Assembly: GCA_027490925.1 (NCBI GenBank)
Contig: JAIXXF010000001.1
Coordinates: forward strand, 124,001 to 188,000
From: Comamonadaceae bacterium
GTDB lineage: Bacteria; Pseudomonadota; Gammaproteobacteria; Burkholderiales; Burkholderiaceae_C
DNA: 64,000 bases
Direction of reading: 5' to 3'
Shown here in pieces: positions 1 to 7,904 of this stretch (the first letter of the stretch is position 1; each line of letters opens with the position of its first letter). Below the pieces are notes generated by a model, which did no database searches, was not told where the DNA came from, and worked only from the letters and a program-made list of their open reading frames with translations. The position numbers and the translations under genes are program-made.

Positions 1-1
1 C

Positions 2-859
2 TGCCGCCCTTTCGTGAAGGTGGCCGGGTTGATGGCCGCCGCCCAGCTGCGGGTGCCTGAAGTGCTGGCCTGGGACGAGGGCCAAGGCTTCATGCTGCTG
101 ACCGACTTGGGCCACCAGACCCTGCTGGACGTGATCGACCCCGCCCGCCCCAGCGCCAACCTGCCGCGCTACCTGCAAGCCATCGACGCCCTGGTGGCTT
201 GGCAACTGGCGTCCCGACCGGGGGTGTTGCCTGCCTACGACCAGACCCTGCTGCAGAGGGAATTGCGGCTGTTTCCCGACTGGTACCTCGGCCAATACCG
301 TGGCCTCACGCTCACAGCCGACCAGCAGACGCTGATGGACAGCACCTTCGAGCAATTGGTGGCCCACAACCTGAGCGCGCCCAGCGTGTTCGTGCACCGC
401 GACTTCATGCCGCGCAACCTCATGGTCCACCCCGACGGGCCTGGCCAGCCGCTGGGCGTGCTCGATTTCCAAGACGCCGTCTACGGCCCCATCAGTTACG
501 ACATCGCCAGCCTGATGCGCGACGCGTTCCTGAGCTGGGAAGAAGACGTCGTGCTCGACATCACCGTGCGTTACTGGCAGAAAGCCAGCAAAGCGGGCCT
601 GCCGGTGGACAGCGACTTCGGCGAGTTCTACCGCCGGGTGGAGTGGATGGGGCTGCAGCGCCACCTCAAGGTCGCGGGCATCTTCGCCCGCCTCAGCCTG
701 CGCGACGGCAAGCCCAAGTACCTGGCCGACACGCCACGTTTCATCGGCTACATCCGCGCCACCGCTGGGCGCTACCGCGAGCTGCTCCCCTTCATGCGCC
801 TGCTCGACACGCTGGAAGGCGTGCCCACCGAAAGCGGCTACGTTTTTGGCCGGATTTGA
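2..859 (+). CDS. amgK: AmgK-like sugar kinase / aminoglycoside phosphotransferase family (5' end missing)
   Basis: The reading frame is open to the left edge, so the N-terminus is missing. The protein carries the APH-fold kinase signature: a catalytic loop HRDFMPRNLM and a metal-binding LDFQD about 25 residues later. It resembles the anomeric MurNAc/GlcNAc kinase AmgK, which phosphorylates recycled cell-wall sugars for MurU and bypasses part of UDP-MurNAc synthesis. The neighbouring murU would lie outside the window if the usual gene order holds. A generic phosphotransferase of the same fold cannot be excluded. The stop is followed by a copy of the dispersed intergenic repeat. Confidence 0.75.
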   Translation, partial: CRPFVKVAGLMAAAQLRVPEVLAWDEGQGFMLLTDLGHQTLLDVIDPARPSANLPRYLQAIDALVAWQLASRPGVLPAYDQTLLQRELRLFPDWYLGQYRGLTLTADQQTLMDSTFEQLVAHNLSAPSVFVHRDFMPRNLMVHPDGPGQPLGVLDFQDAVYGPISYDIASLMRDAFLSWEEDVVLDITVRYWQKASKAGLPVDSDFGEFYRRVEWMGLQRHLKVAGIFARLSLRDGKPKYLADTPRFIGYIRATAGRYRELLPFMRLLDTLEGVPTESGYVFGRI

Positions 860-880
860 CCCATGGCACGCATTTCAAGG

Positions 881-939
881 TCAATTCGGCAGCTGGCCCC
901 CGAAATCGCTTGCTAAACAGCTATTGAATTCATAGCAAA
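881..939 (+). repeat. Dispersed Comamonadaceae-type intergenic repeat, copy 1
   Basis: This 58-bp element starts TCAATTCGGC, has a central GGCCC and ends in a GCTATTGAATTCATAGC palindrome. It aligns without gaps to the copy at 38701-38758, and related copies lie near 6798, 21582, 43570 and 56557. It fills the gap between the kinase stop and the rsmE start, ending 8 bp before that start codon. Confidence 0.65.
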
Positions 940-946
940 CCATGCC

Positions 947-1693
947 ATGAGCTTGCCCCGCATCCACTGTGCATTGCGACTGTCCCCCGGGGCGGTGGTC
1001 GACCTGCCGCCCGGCGCGGCGCGCCACGTGCAGGTGCTGCGCCTGCAACCGGGCGACGCCATCGCGTTGTTTGGCGACCCCACCCTGGGCGGTGAACACC
1101 GCGCCACGGTGCAGCACATGGGCCGCAGCGAGGTGCGCGTGGCGGTGGGTGAACACCATGCCATCGAGCGCGAGGCGGCGCGCGCCGTCCACCTGGTGCT
1201 CGGCATGCCCGCCAACGACCGCATGGACTGGCTGGTGGAAAAAGCCACCGAACTCGGCGTCGCCAGCCTGCAGCCGGTGGTGACCGAGCGCAGCGTGTTG
1301 CGCCTGAGCGGTGAGCGGGCGCAGAAAAAGCGCGACCACTGGCAGGCCGTGGCCGTGGCGGCGTGCGAGCAGTCGGGCCGCAACCGGGTGCCCACCGTCC
1401 ACCCGGTGCGCGCCTTGGCGGACTGGCTGGCCGCGTCGGCCGCAGACAAAGCCACCCCCGCCCTGAGCGGGCCGCGCTGGCTGCTGTCGCTGCGCCCCGA
1501 CGCGCTGCCGCTGCGCGCCGCTGGCGACGCGGTGGCCGGGCCCGTCACTTTCTTGTCCGGGCCCGAAGGCGGGTTGAGCCCCGGGGAAGAGGCCGCGGCC
1601 CTGGCCGCTGGTTTTGTGCCGGTCACGCTCGGCCCGCGCGTGTTGCGCGCCGAAACCGCCCCGCTGGCCGCGTTGGCCGTGCTGACCGTTTGA
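947..1693 (+). CDS. rsmE: 16S rRNA (uracil1498-N3)-methyltransferase RsmE
   Basis: RsmE methylates N3 of U1498 in 16S rRNA of the small ribosomal subunit, using SAM. The 248-residue length is normal. An N-terminal PUA-like part (residues 1-70) precedes the knotted SPOUT domain, whose hallmarks are visible: KATELGV near residue 98, GPEGGLS near 208 and the C-terminal LGPRVLRAETA that builds the SAM-binding knot. The ATG at 947 is chosen over an out-of-frame ATG 5 bp upstream. The gene is convergent with the lipase gene downstream, with a 16-bp gap. Confidence 0.95.
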   Translation: MSLPRIHCALRLSPGAVVDLPPGAARHVQVLRLQPGDAIALFGDPTLGGEHRATVQHMGRSEVRVAVGEHHAIEREAARAVHLVLGMPANDRMDWLVEKATELGVASLQPVVTERSVLRLSGERAQKKRDHWQAVAVAACEQSGRNRVPTVHPVRALADWLAASAADKATPALSGPRWLLSLRPDALPLRAAGDAVAGPVTFLSGPEGGLSPGEEAAALAAGFVPVTLGPRVLRAETAPLAALAVLTV

Positions 1694-1709
1694 AGGGCAG
1701 CGCCCGGGC

Positions 1710-2549
1710 TCAGGCCTGGGCGTTCAGCCAATCGCGCAGCCGCGCCAACACCTGTGCCCGCTCGGGTTCATGGAAGACCTCGTGGTACATCGCCTCGAAC
1801 GCGGCGGTGGTGACGACCTTGGGCGGCGCGGCGGCGGCAAAACGGCGGCTGCCGTCGGGGTTCACCAAACGGTCGGCGCCCGCGTACAGCAGCAGCGTGG
1901 GCACCACCCAGCCCGGCGCGGCCGCCAGCGTGGCTTCCCCGTCTTCGGCCAGAAAACGGGCCAGGGCCACGCCGATGCGGTTGTGCACCAGCGGGTCGCG
2001 CCGGTAGGCGGGCGCCACCGCCGGGTTACGCGACAGGTAGCGCAGCTTCAGGCCATTGCCGACCCGCAGCTGCGGCGCCACTTTGGGCAGCCAGGCCAGC
2101 AACCACCTCTGAAAACCGCTCATGCCGGGGTCGAGCGCGGGCGACGACAGCACCAGCCCGTTCACCGGCCGCAGGCCCAGTGACACGAAACGCGCCGCCA
2201 CCGCACCGCCCAAGCTGTGGCCCAGCAACACCACCGGACGGTCGGGTTCGCTGGTGCGGGTGTGGTCCAGCACCTCGGCCAGGTCGTGCAGCAGCGTGTG
2301 GGGCTGGGGCGCGGCCCCGCGCGCGCCGCCGGACTGCCCGTGGCCGCGCTGGTCGTAGGCGCGCACCGCATGGCCCCAGGCGTTGAGCTCGGCGGCGAGC
2401 TCGGCGTAACGGCCCGCGTGTTCGCCCAGCCCGTGGACGATCAGCACCCGCGCGCGGGGCGGCTGCCCCGGGGGCAACGGCCAATCGAACAACGCCAGTC
2501 GCGTGCCGTCGGCGGTGGTGAGGTGGTGGCCAGGCGTGGCGCGGTTCAT
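1710..2549 (-). CDS. Alpha/beta hydrolase, monoacylglycerol lipase / lysophospholipase type
   Basis: This 279-residue serine hydrolase has the HGLGEHAGRY oxyanion motif, the nucleophile elbow GHSLGG, an acidic residue in YAGADRLV and a C-terminal histidine in MYHEVFHE. That arrangement is typical of bacterial monoglyceride lipases and PldB-like lysophospholipases, which hydrolyse monoacyl lipids. The chosen ATG overlaps the stop of the upstream peptidase gene as ATGA. The frame stays open further upstream, but that would run deep into the peptidase gene. No signal peptide is visible, so it is probably cytoplasmic. The substrate is inferred from the family only. Confidence 0.85.
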   Translation of the reverse strand: MNRATPGHHLTTADGTRLALFDWPLPPGQPPRARVLIVHGLGEHAGRYAELAAELNAWGHAVRAYDQRGHGQSGGARGAAPQPHTLLHDLAEVLDHTRTSEPDRPVVLLGHSLGGAVAARFVSLGLRPVNGLVLSSPALDPGMSGFQRWLLAWLPKVAPQLRVGNGLKLRYLSRNPAVAPAYRRDPLVHNRIGVALARFLAEDGEATLAAAPGWVVPTLLLYAGADRLVNPDGSRRFAAAAPPKVVTTAAFEAMYHEVFHEPERAQVLARLRDWLNAQA

Positions 2550-4015
2550 GGGCACTGCGCCATCACGTGGGCCACCGCGGCGGTGAGTTTCTTGGCGTAG
2601 GGCAGGTGCAAAAACTCGTTGGGCCCGTGGGCATTGCTTTTGGGGCCGAGCACGCCACAGACCATCATTTGCGCTTGGGGGAAGCCCGCGCTCAGCATGT
2701 TCATCAGCGGGATGGTGCCGCCCTGGCCGATGGTGCCGCACGGCTCGCCAAAGTGCGCGAGCGACGCGCTGTTCAGCGCCTGTTCGAACCACGGCACGGT
2801 GCTGGGGGCGTTCCAGCCGGTGGCGCCGCTCCCGCCTTCGAAGGTGACCTTGGCTTGATAGGGCGCGTTGTCTTCCAGCAGGGTTTTGAGCTGCTGCACG
2901 GCCTGGACCGCGTCCACCAGCGGGGGCAGACGCAAGGACAGCTTGAACGCGGTGTAGGGCCGCAACACGTTGCCCGCGTCCTTGAACGCGGGCAGGCCTT
3001 CGGCACCGGTGACGCTTAGGGTGGGGCGCCAGGTGCGGTTGAGCAGCGCCTCCACCGGGTCGGTGGTGGTGGGGAGGGTGAAGTTGGTGGCGCCGCCACA
3101 GTCGTGGTGGGCCCAGGGGAAGCGCTTGTGGAGCTCGTCACCCAAGATGGCGGCGGTGGCTTTGGCCTGGGCCAGCCGTTCGGCCGGGATCTCGCAATGG
3201 AAGCTGGCGGGCAGCAGGCGACCGGTCGCGCTGTCTTCCAGGCGGTCCAGCACCTGGCGCATGATGCGAAAGCTCGACGGCACCACGCCCGAGGCGTCGC
3301 CCGAGTGCACGCCTTCGGTCAGCACCTCCACCTTCAGCACGCCGCCAGCGAGGCCGCGCAGCGAAGTGGTGAGCCAGAGCTGGTCGTAGTTTCCCGCGCC
3401 GGAGTCCAGGCAGACCACCAGGCCCACATCGCCCAGGCGCGGGCGAAGCGCGTCCACGTAGGGCAGCAGGTCGTATGAGCCGGACTCTTCGCAGGTTTCG
3501 ATCAGCCCGACGATGCGCGGGTGCGGCGTGTTCTGGGCTTTGAGCGCCTGCACCGCGGCGATGCTGGCGTAGACCGCGTAGCCGTCGTCGGCGCTGCCAC
3601 GGCCGTAGAGCTTGCCGTCTTCGAGTTTGGGCGTCCAGGGGCCGAGGTCGTGGCGCCAGCCGGTGAACTCGGGCTGTTTGTCGAGGTGGCCGTACATCAG
3701 CACGGTGGTGGCACTGGGGCCGGTGGCCGGGATTTCAAAAAACAGCACCGGTGTGCGCTGGCCCAGCCGCACCACCTCCAGCGTGAGGCCGGGCACCTTT
3801 TGGGCCTCGATCCATTGCGCGGCGTTGCGTACCACGGTCTCGATGTGGCCGTGGGTCGCCCAGTCGGCGTCGAACCCGGGGGACTTGGCGGGGATGGCGA
3901 TGTAGTCGGTGATCTGCCGCACGATGTCGCCGTCCCACTGGCGGCTCACATCGGACAGCACGCGCGCGGCGTCCAGGGTGTTGGCAGGCATGTCATGGTG
4001 CAGGGCGGTGGTCAT
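2546..4015 (-). CDS. M20 family metallopeptidase (dipeptidase-like)
   Basis: This 489-residue zinc peptidase of the M20 family belongs to the CNDP-like branch that cleaves dipeptides or short peptides. The metal and catalytic motifs are in order: YGHLDKQPE, GRGSADDG, the catalytic ETCEESGS, VCLDSG, and a late histidine in NAHGPNEF. The lid (dimerisation) domain sits in the middle. There is no signal peptide. It is translationally coupled (ATGA) to the downstream alpha/beta hydrolase, so both are probably expressed together from the region near 4020-4100, divergent from the small ORF at 4129. Confidence 0.92.
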   Translation of the reverse strand: MTTALHHDMPANTLDAARVLSDVSRQWDGDIVRQITDYIAIPAKSPGFDADWATHGHIETVVRNAAQWIEAQKVPGLTLEVVRLGQRTPVLFFEIPATGPSATTVLMYGHLDKQPEFTGWRHDLGPWTPKLEDGKLYGRGSADDGYAVYASIAAVQALKAQNTPHPRIVGLIETCEESGSYDLLPYVDALRPRLGDVGLVVCLDSGAGNYDQLWLTTSLRGLAGGVLKVEVLTEGVHSGDASGVVPSSFRIMRQVLDRLEDSATGRLLPASFHCEIPAERLAQAKATAAILGDELHKRFPWAHHDCGGATNFTLPTTTDPVEALLNRTWRPTLSVTGAEGLPAFKDAGNVLRPYTAFKLSLRLPPLVDAVQAVQQLKTLLEDNAPYQAKVTFEGGSGATGWNAPSTVPWFEQALNSASLAHFGEPCGTIGQGGTIPLMNMLSAGFPQAQMMVCGVLGPKSNAHGPNEFLHLPYAKKLTAAVAHVMAQCP

Positions 4016-4128
4016 GGGTGGGCTCCGTTTGGGTCAAATGTCACTGTAACTTTGCCGAGGCAGGGCAGGTGAAGCCGGTTGCCAAAAGCCCTCGGCCGCC
4101 CGACACTGCACCCGCACAGGAGACACCC

Positions 4129-4257
4129 ATGACGCCCAAACCACCCGCCCCTGTCCCGCCTACCCTCACCGCAGTGGCGGCCCGTGGCGACGCTGGCCAG
4201 CGGATCGCCACAGCACCGGGTGCGCTGCGTCTGAGCCGCCTGAGCGCGGCGGCCTGA
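4129..4257 (+). CDS. Short hypothetical protein (42 aa)
   Basis: This is a short reading frame with a good ribosome-binding site (AGGAGA, about 5 bases before the ATG) and proline/alanine-rich content. It ends 11 bp before the membrane-protein gene at 4269. I do not recognise a family. It could be a leader peptide for the next gene or a chance ORF in high-GC DNA. The main support is the Shine-Dalgarno sequence and the tight spacing to the next gene. Confidence 0.35.
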   Translation: MTPKPPAPVPPTLTAVAARGDAGQRIATAPGALRLSRLSAAA

Positions 4258-4268
4258 GGTGCACACCC

Positions 4269-4745
4269 ATGCGGCCCGTGCTCAAGTGTCTGCACCTGCT
4301 GGGGGTGGTGGCTTTCATGGGCGCTTTGGCCGCCCAGTTGGTGCTGGCGGTCGGCGCGGGCAACGACGCAGGGCAGTGGCCCTGGCGTCACGCCGCCGCC
4401 CAAGTCAGCCAGTGGGTGGTGATGCCGGGGCTGCTGCTTGCCACGCTCACAGGCTTGGGGCTCATGATGGTGCACGCGCCATTCATGGCCGCCCGCTGGG
4501 TGTGGGTGAAGGCGCTGCTGGGCATGGTGGTGGGCGTGGTGCTGTGGCTGGGCGTGCACACCGCGGTGCGGCGCGCCGAGTGGCTGGCCGCCACACCGCC
4601 CGATGCCGACCCCGCCGCCCATGCCTGGGCCTTGCAACAGGCGCTGCGCACTGAATGGGTGGGCGGCTGGGCGGGGTTGGCGTTGTCGGTGCTGGCAGTG
4701 GGCGTGGCGGTGTGGCGCCCGCGCTGGGGCGACACCGGGGGCTGA
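4269..4745 (+). CDS. Four-helix integral membrane protein, CopD/DUF2269-like
   Basis: This 158-residue protein has about four hydrophobic segments near residues 5-28, 43-65, 75-97 and 133-152. It has a histidine at the start of the first helix (KCLHLLGVV) and others in MMVHAP and LGVHTAV. The layout resembles CopD-like/DUF2269 inner-membrane proteins, some of which bind haem or copper, but no function can be proved from sequence. It follows the 42-aa ORF closely and converges with the EAL-HDOD gene (37-bp gap). Confidence 0.7.
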   Translation: MRPVLKCLHLLGVVAFMGALAAQLVLAVGAGNDAGQWPWRHAAAQVSQWVVMPGLLLATLTGLGLMMVHAPFMAARWVWVKALLGMVVGVVLWLGVHTAVRRAEWLAATPPDADPAAHAWALQQALRTEWVGGWAGLALSVLAVGVAVWRPRWGDTGG

Positions 4746-4782
4746 GCCCGACCCGGGCCCGTTGTGAATGCGCGCCGGGACT

Positions 4783-6048
4783 TTAGGGCGCCAGCGCGTC
4801 GGCCCAGGTGAGGGCTTGCAGGTGGGCCCAATTGATTTGGTGGTTGGAGAGTTGCAGCGACTGGGCGGTCTTGGCAAAGCCCTCGTCGTCACCGCGTTCG
4901 CAGGCAACGGCAAGTTGCAAAAACGGCGCATAAGGCCCGCTCTGCTCCAACAACGCATCCGTGACGGTTTCGGGCAACGGCAGTTCTTGCAGCGCACGCG
5001 CCATGGGCACGCCCAACATCGCGTCGAGCAATGAAAACACACCGACGATGAAGGCGTTGTCGCATTCCTCGGGTGGCAGCAGCTCGGCGGCCAACAGCTC
5101 GGTCAGGCGGCAGCGCACGATGGCGGTGGTGCCCACGGCAGGGGGCGTGCTGCCGTCGGCTGGGACGGTCAGCAGCAGCGCCGCCCAGCGAAACAGGTTC
5201 TTCTGGCCAATGATCATGGCCGCGTGCCGAAACGAGGTGATCTCACAACTCAGACCAAAGCCCGACGAATTGATGTACCGCAGCAGGTTGAACGACAGCG
5301 TGGGGTCGCGCTTGAGCACCTCTTCGATGTCGGCGATGTCGCCGTCGTCGCGCAGCAGGTGGATGAGTTGCAGGATGGTGGCTTGTGAGGGGCGCAGGGT
5401 GCGCGCGCTGGTCGGCACCGGTTGGTTCAGCCAGTCGCCTTCGAACAGGTGGACGCCCAACTCATGCACGTGGTTGAACTGCGCCACCGTGTGGACGCCG
5501 CGGGCGATCAGGTGGAGGTGCGGGAATGGCCGGGCGCGCTGCACCAGCGGGCCCAGTGCGGCGGGTTGCAGCTGCGCCAGGTCCAGCATCACGTAGCTGG
5601 CCAACGGCAGCCAGGCGGCGAAGGGGTCGCCCAGCACAGCGTGTTCAAAGGCCAGGCAGAAGCCGCGTTGGCGCAGTGCGGCCAGCAGCGGGGCGCGTTG
5701 GTCGATCCCGCTGGCGCTCAGGCCTGGCGGGGGCTGGACCATCAGCACCACGCCTTCGGCTGGGCAGTGGGCCCAGCGCTCGTCGTGCAGGGCCTGGTCG
5801 CTGCACGGCACGAACACCGCTTTGCGGCCGACCAGCGCGACTTTGCCGCCGTTGGCCAGCGCGTTGATCAGGGTGTGGTCGGTGCCCAGCGGCGTGGCTT
5901 TTGGCGTGGCCCTGGGGTAGAGCTCGTAGCCCACCAGGCGGCGCTTGCGGTCCAGCAACGCCCGGCGCCCCACCGGGGTGTCGTGGTCTTCGGGGCCCAG
6001 GCACAAGGGGTCCATCGGCGTGGGATGGGTGGGCAGCGCGGGGTGCAT
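4783..6048 (-). CDS. EAL-HDOD domain signalling protein (degenerate EAL)
   Basis: This 421-residue protein combines an N-terminal EAL-like domain with a C-terminal HDOD domain. The EAL signature is degenerate (GYELYPRA in place of an EAL/ELL motif), so it probably lacks c-di-GMP phosphodiesterase activity. The HDOD part contains VLKRDPTLSFNLLRYINSS and a HAAMIIGQ stretch typical of YuxH/CdgJ-like proteins, which act as protein-interaction hubs in motility and virulence regulation. The ATG at 6048 is preferred because the residues before it are arginine/proline-rich and look like non-coding translation. It could also start at a later ATG (MDPLCLG). Confidence 0.85.
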   Translation of the reverse strand: MHPALPTHPTPMDPLCLGPEDHDTPVGRRALLDRKRRLVGYELYPRATPKATPLGTDHTLINALANGGKVALVGRKAVFVPCSDQALHDERWAHCPAEGVVLMVQPPPGLSASGIDQRAPLLAALRQRGFCLAFEHAVLGDPFAAWLPLASYVMLDLAQLQPAALGPLVQRARPFPHLHLIARGVHTVAQFNHVHELGVHLFEGDWLNQPVPTSARTLRPSQATILQLIHLLRDDGDIADIEEVLKRDPTLSFNLLRYINSSGFGLSCEITSFRHAAMIIGQKNLFRWAALLLTVPADGSTPPAVGTTAIVRCRLTELLAAELLPPEECDNAFIVGVFSLLDAMLGVPMARALQELPLPETVTDALLEQSGPYAPFLQLAVACERGDDEGFAKTAQSLQLSNHQINWAHLQALTWADALAP

Positions 6049-6235
6049 GGCGGGGGCAGGCGCGGGTCGCCTGAAGCCCGATTGTCTGCTGCCATCGCGG
6101 GGCGCATCGGGTGGAAATGCCGGGTGGTTCCGCCCTTGTTTCGCGGACCGCACCGCGTGGCCCAGCGGGCCAATGCCGCCAGTTCGGGTGGGGAGCGGCG
6201 GTGGTCAGGCGCTGCCGCGGCGGGCGAGCCGGGGC

Positions 6236-6457
6236 TCAGTAGCGGTAGGGGTCGTGGGGGCGTCGGTCGCGGCGGTTGGGCACGCCGTCGCCGTCCCAGT
6301 CGCGGCGGTGGCCATCGCCCCGATATACGGGGGCCGCTTCGTACACCGGCCCGGCCTCTTGGAAGTGGCTGTGGTGTCTGTGGCCATAGGGGTAGACCAC
6401 GCAGCCCGACAACAGGGCGCTGGCCGCCAGGGTGGCCGCTAAGGCAATGGGTTTCAT
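6236..6457 (-). CDS. Small lipoprotein with EF-hand-like DxDxDG motif
   Basis: This 73-residue precursor has a clear lipoprotein signal: a charged start, a hydrophobic run and a lipobox LLSGC with the cysteine near residue 19. The mature part is rich in His, Tyr and Arg and ends with DWDGDGVPNRRD, a calcium-binding loop of the thrombospondin type-3/EF-hand-like kind. A strong GGAGAC ribosome-binding site precedes the ATG. It probably sits at the outer membrane. A 34-bp palindrome lies about 45 bp upstream. Confidence 0.75.
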   Translation of the reverse strand: MKPIALAATLAASALLSGCVVYPYGHRHHSHFQEAGPVYEAAPVYRGDGHRRDWDGDGVPNRRDRRPHDPYRY

Positions 6458-6499
6458 GTCGTCTCCTGCGGTGCGGGTGGCATCAACAGGGTGCCGCCC

Positions 6500-6533
6500 G
6501 ACACACCGTGGCATTGCAATGCCACAGGGTGTC
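6500..6533. repeat. Large palindrome upstream of the lipoprotein gene
   Basis: An 18-bp perfect palindrome (GTGGCATTG-CAATGCCAC, 6508-6525) is flanked by further complementary bases (GACAC on the left, GTGTC on the right), giving an almost perfect 34-bp inverted repeat. It lies 43-76 bp before the lipoprotein start. There is no T-tract, so an operator or cruciform is more likely than a terminator. The rest of 6458-6797 shows no gene that I can support. Confidence 0.6.
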
Positions 6534-6797
6534 GCGCCGGTGTCTGCCCTTGCGGCGGGATGCAACAGTCGTAACCGGGTGTGTGGGGCTGCGGGTGCCC
6601 CCTGCCGGTCAGCGCCCGTGGGTTGGCACCCTGCGCGCTGCAGCGCCTTGGCCGGTGGTGTGGGCCGCTGCTTGATCGGCGGTGGTTGTCGAACCATGCT
6701 GTTCCCATCCATCCTTCACATGGGCCCCGGTTCTGGGCAGTGGTTTTGCAAAAAGGCCGATTCAGGGGTTTGGGGCTCATGGCGGCTGTTGTGCAGG

Positions 6798-6850
6798 CCA
6801 AAAACGGCTGTCAGCCCATGCGTGAATTGAAGTTTTTGCTATGAAAAACA
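6798..6850 (+). repeat. Dispersed Comamonadaceae-type intergenic repeat, copy 2
   Basis: The element reads AAAACGGCTGTCAGCCCATG followed by a TTTTTGCTATGAAAAA hairpin. It matches the minus-strand copy at 56557-56602 closely in both halves. It abuts the 3' end of the hydroxypyruvate isomerase gene and may serve as its transcription end. Confidence 0.55.
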
Positions 6851-6856
6851 GAGCGA

Positions 6857-7702
6857 CTAGCGGGCGTGTCGGTCCCAGGCGGTGCGCCAACCCAGCCCGG
6901 CCGTGGTGCCGCCCGGCTGGGTGCCGAGGCGGGGGCGGTATTCGCAGCCGACCCAGCCGGTGTAGCCCAGCTCGTCCAGCAGCGCGAACAAGTAGGGCAG
7001 GTGCAGTTCGCCGCTGTCGGGCTCTTGCCGTTCCGGCACGCTGGCGATCTGCACATGCGCGACGTCGCTGGGCTGGCCGGGCGCGAGGTATTTGCGCAGC
7101 TTCATGGCCACGTCGCCCTCGACGATTTGGCAGTGGTAGAGGTCCATCTGCACTTTCAGGTGCGGCGACGGCAGGGCGGCCATGATCTCGTGGGCGTGGT
7201 CTTGCCGGTTCAAAAAGTAGCGCGGCATGTCGCGCAGGTTGATCGGCTCGATCAGCAGGCGCACCCCGGCGGCGGCCGCCTGGCCCACGGCCCAGCGCAG
7301 GTTGTCGAGGTAGGTGGGCTGCAACCGCTCGCGCTCCAGCCCGGGCGGTACCCGGCCCGCCAGCACGTGCACCTGCTGGCAACCCAGCTGTTGTGAGCAC
7401 GCCAGCGCGTGTGTCAGGCCCGCGCGGAACTCGGCTTCGCGGCCAGGTAACGCGGCCACGCCGCGCTCGCCGTCGTCCCAGGCGGACCGCATGGCGGCCA
7501 GGTCGGCGCCTGCGGGCGGCGCGTTGAACAGCACCAGCTGCAGGCCGTGGTCGTTCAGCCGGGCGCGGATGTCCTGCATCGGCCAGGCATACGGAAACAT
7601 GCACTCCACGGCGCGAAAACCGTCGCGCGCGGCCAGGGCGAAGCGATCGAGGAATGGCGCCTCGGTGTACATCAGGCTCAGGTTGGCAGCGAACTTCGGC
7701 AT
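6857..7702 (-). CDS. hyi: Hydroxypyruvate isomerase family protein
   Basis: This is a 281-residue TIM-barrel protein of the AP-endonuclease-2/Hyi family. The start [14 protein letters not shown], a glutamate in LIEPINLRD, the metal-side QMDLYHCQ and the late GCEYRP are all characteristic. Hydroxypyruvate isomerase interconverts hydroxypyruvate and tartronate semialdehyde in glyoxylate metabolism. No gcl or glxR is adjacent, so the exact substrate is inferred from the family. The ATG at 7702 is chosen from homology; the frame extends upstream without family character. Confidence 0.88.
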   Translation of the reverse strand: MPKFAANLSLMYTEAPFLDRFALAARDGFRAVECMFPYAWPMQDIRARLNDHGLQLVLFNAPPAGADLAAMRSAWDDGERGVAALPGREAEFRAGLTHALACSQQLGCQQVHVLAGRVPPGLERERLQPTYLDNLRWAVGQAAAAGVRLLIEPINLRDMPRYFLNRQDHAHEIMAALPSPHLKVQMDLYHCQIVEGDVAMKLRKYLAPGQPSDVAHVQIASVPERQEPDSGELHLPYLFALLDELGYTGWVGCEYRPRLGTQPGGTTAGLGWRTAWDRHAR

Positions 7703-7904
7703 GGCGAAATTCTGGCACGGTGGCCGGCCTGCGGGGAGAGGCGGGCAGGCTGCACCCGGTGGTGCCGCGCGCGTGCGTCGAGCCGTACATTGAAGTGGGT
7801 GGCGCCCACCGATGGGCGCATGAGTTGGCGGGCAAGGCAGCGGCCCACCGCTTTCGCCGCAGCGCCAATCGGCGGACAATGGGTGCAACCCAACCCACAC
7901 CGTT

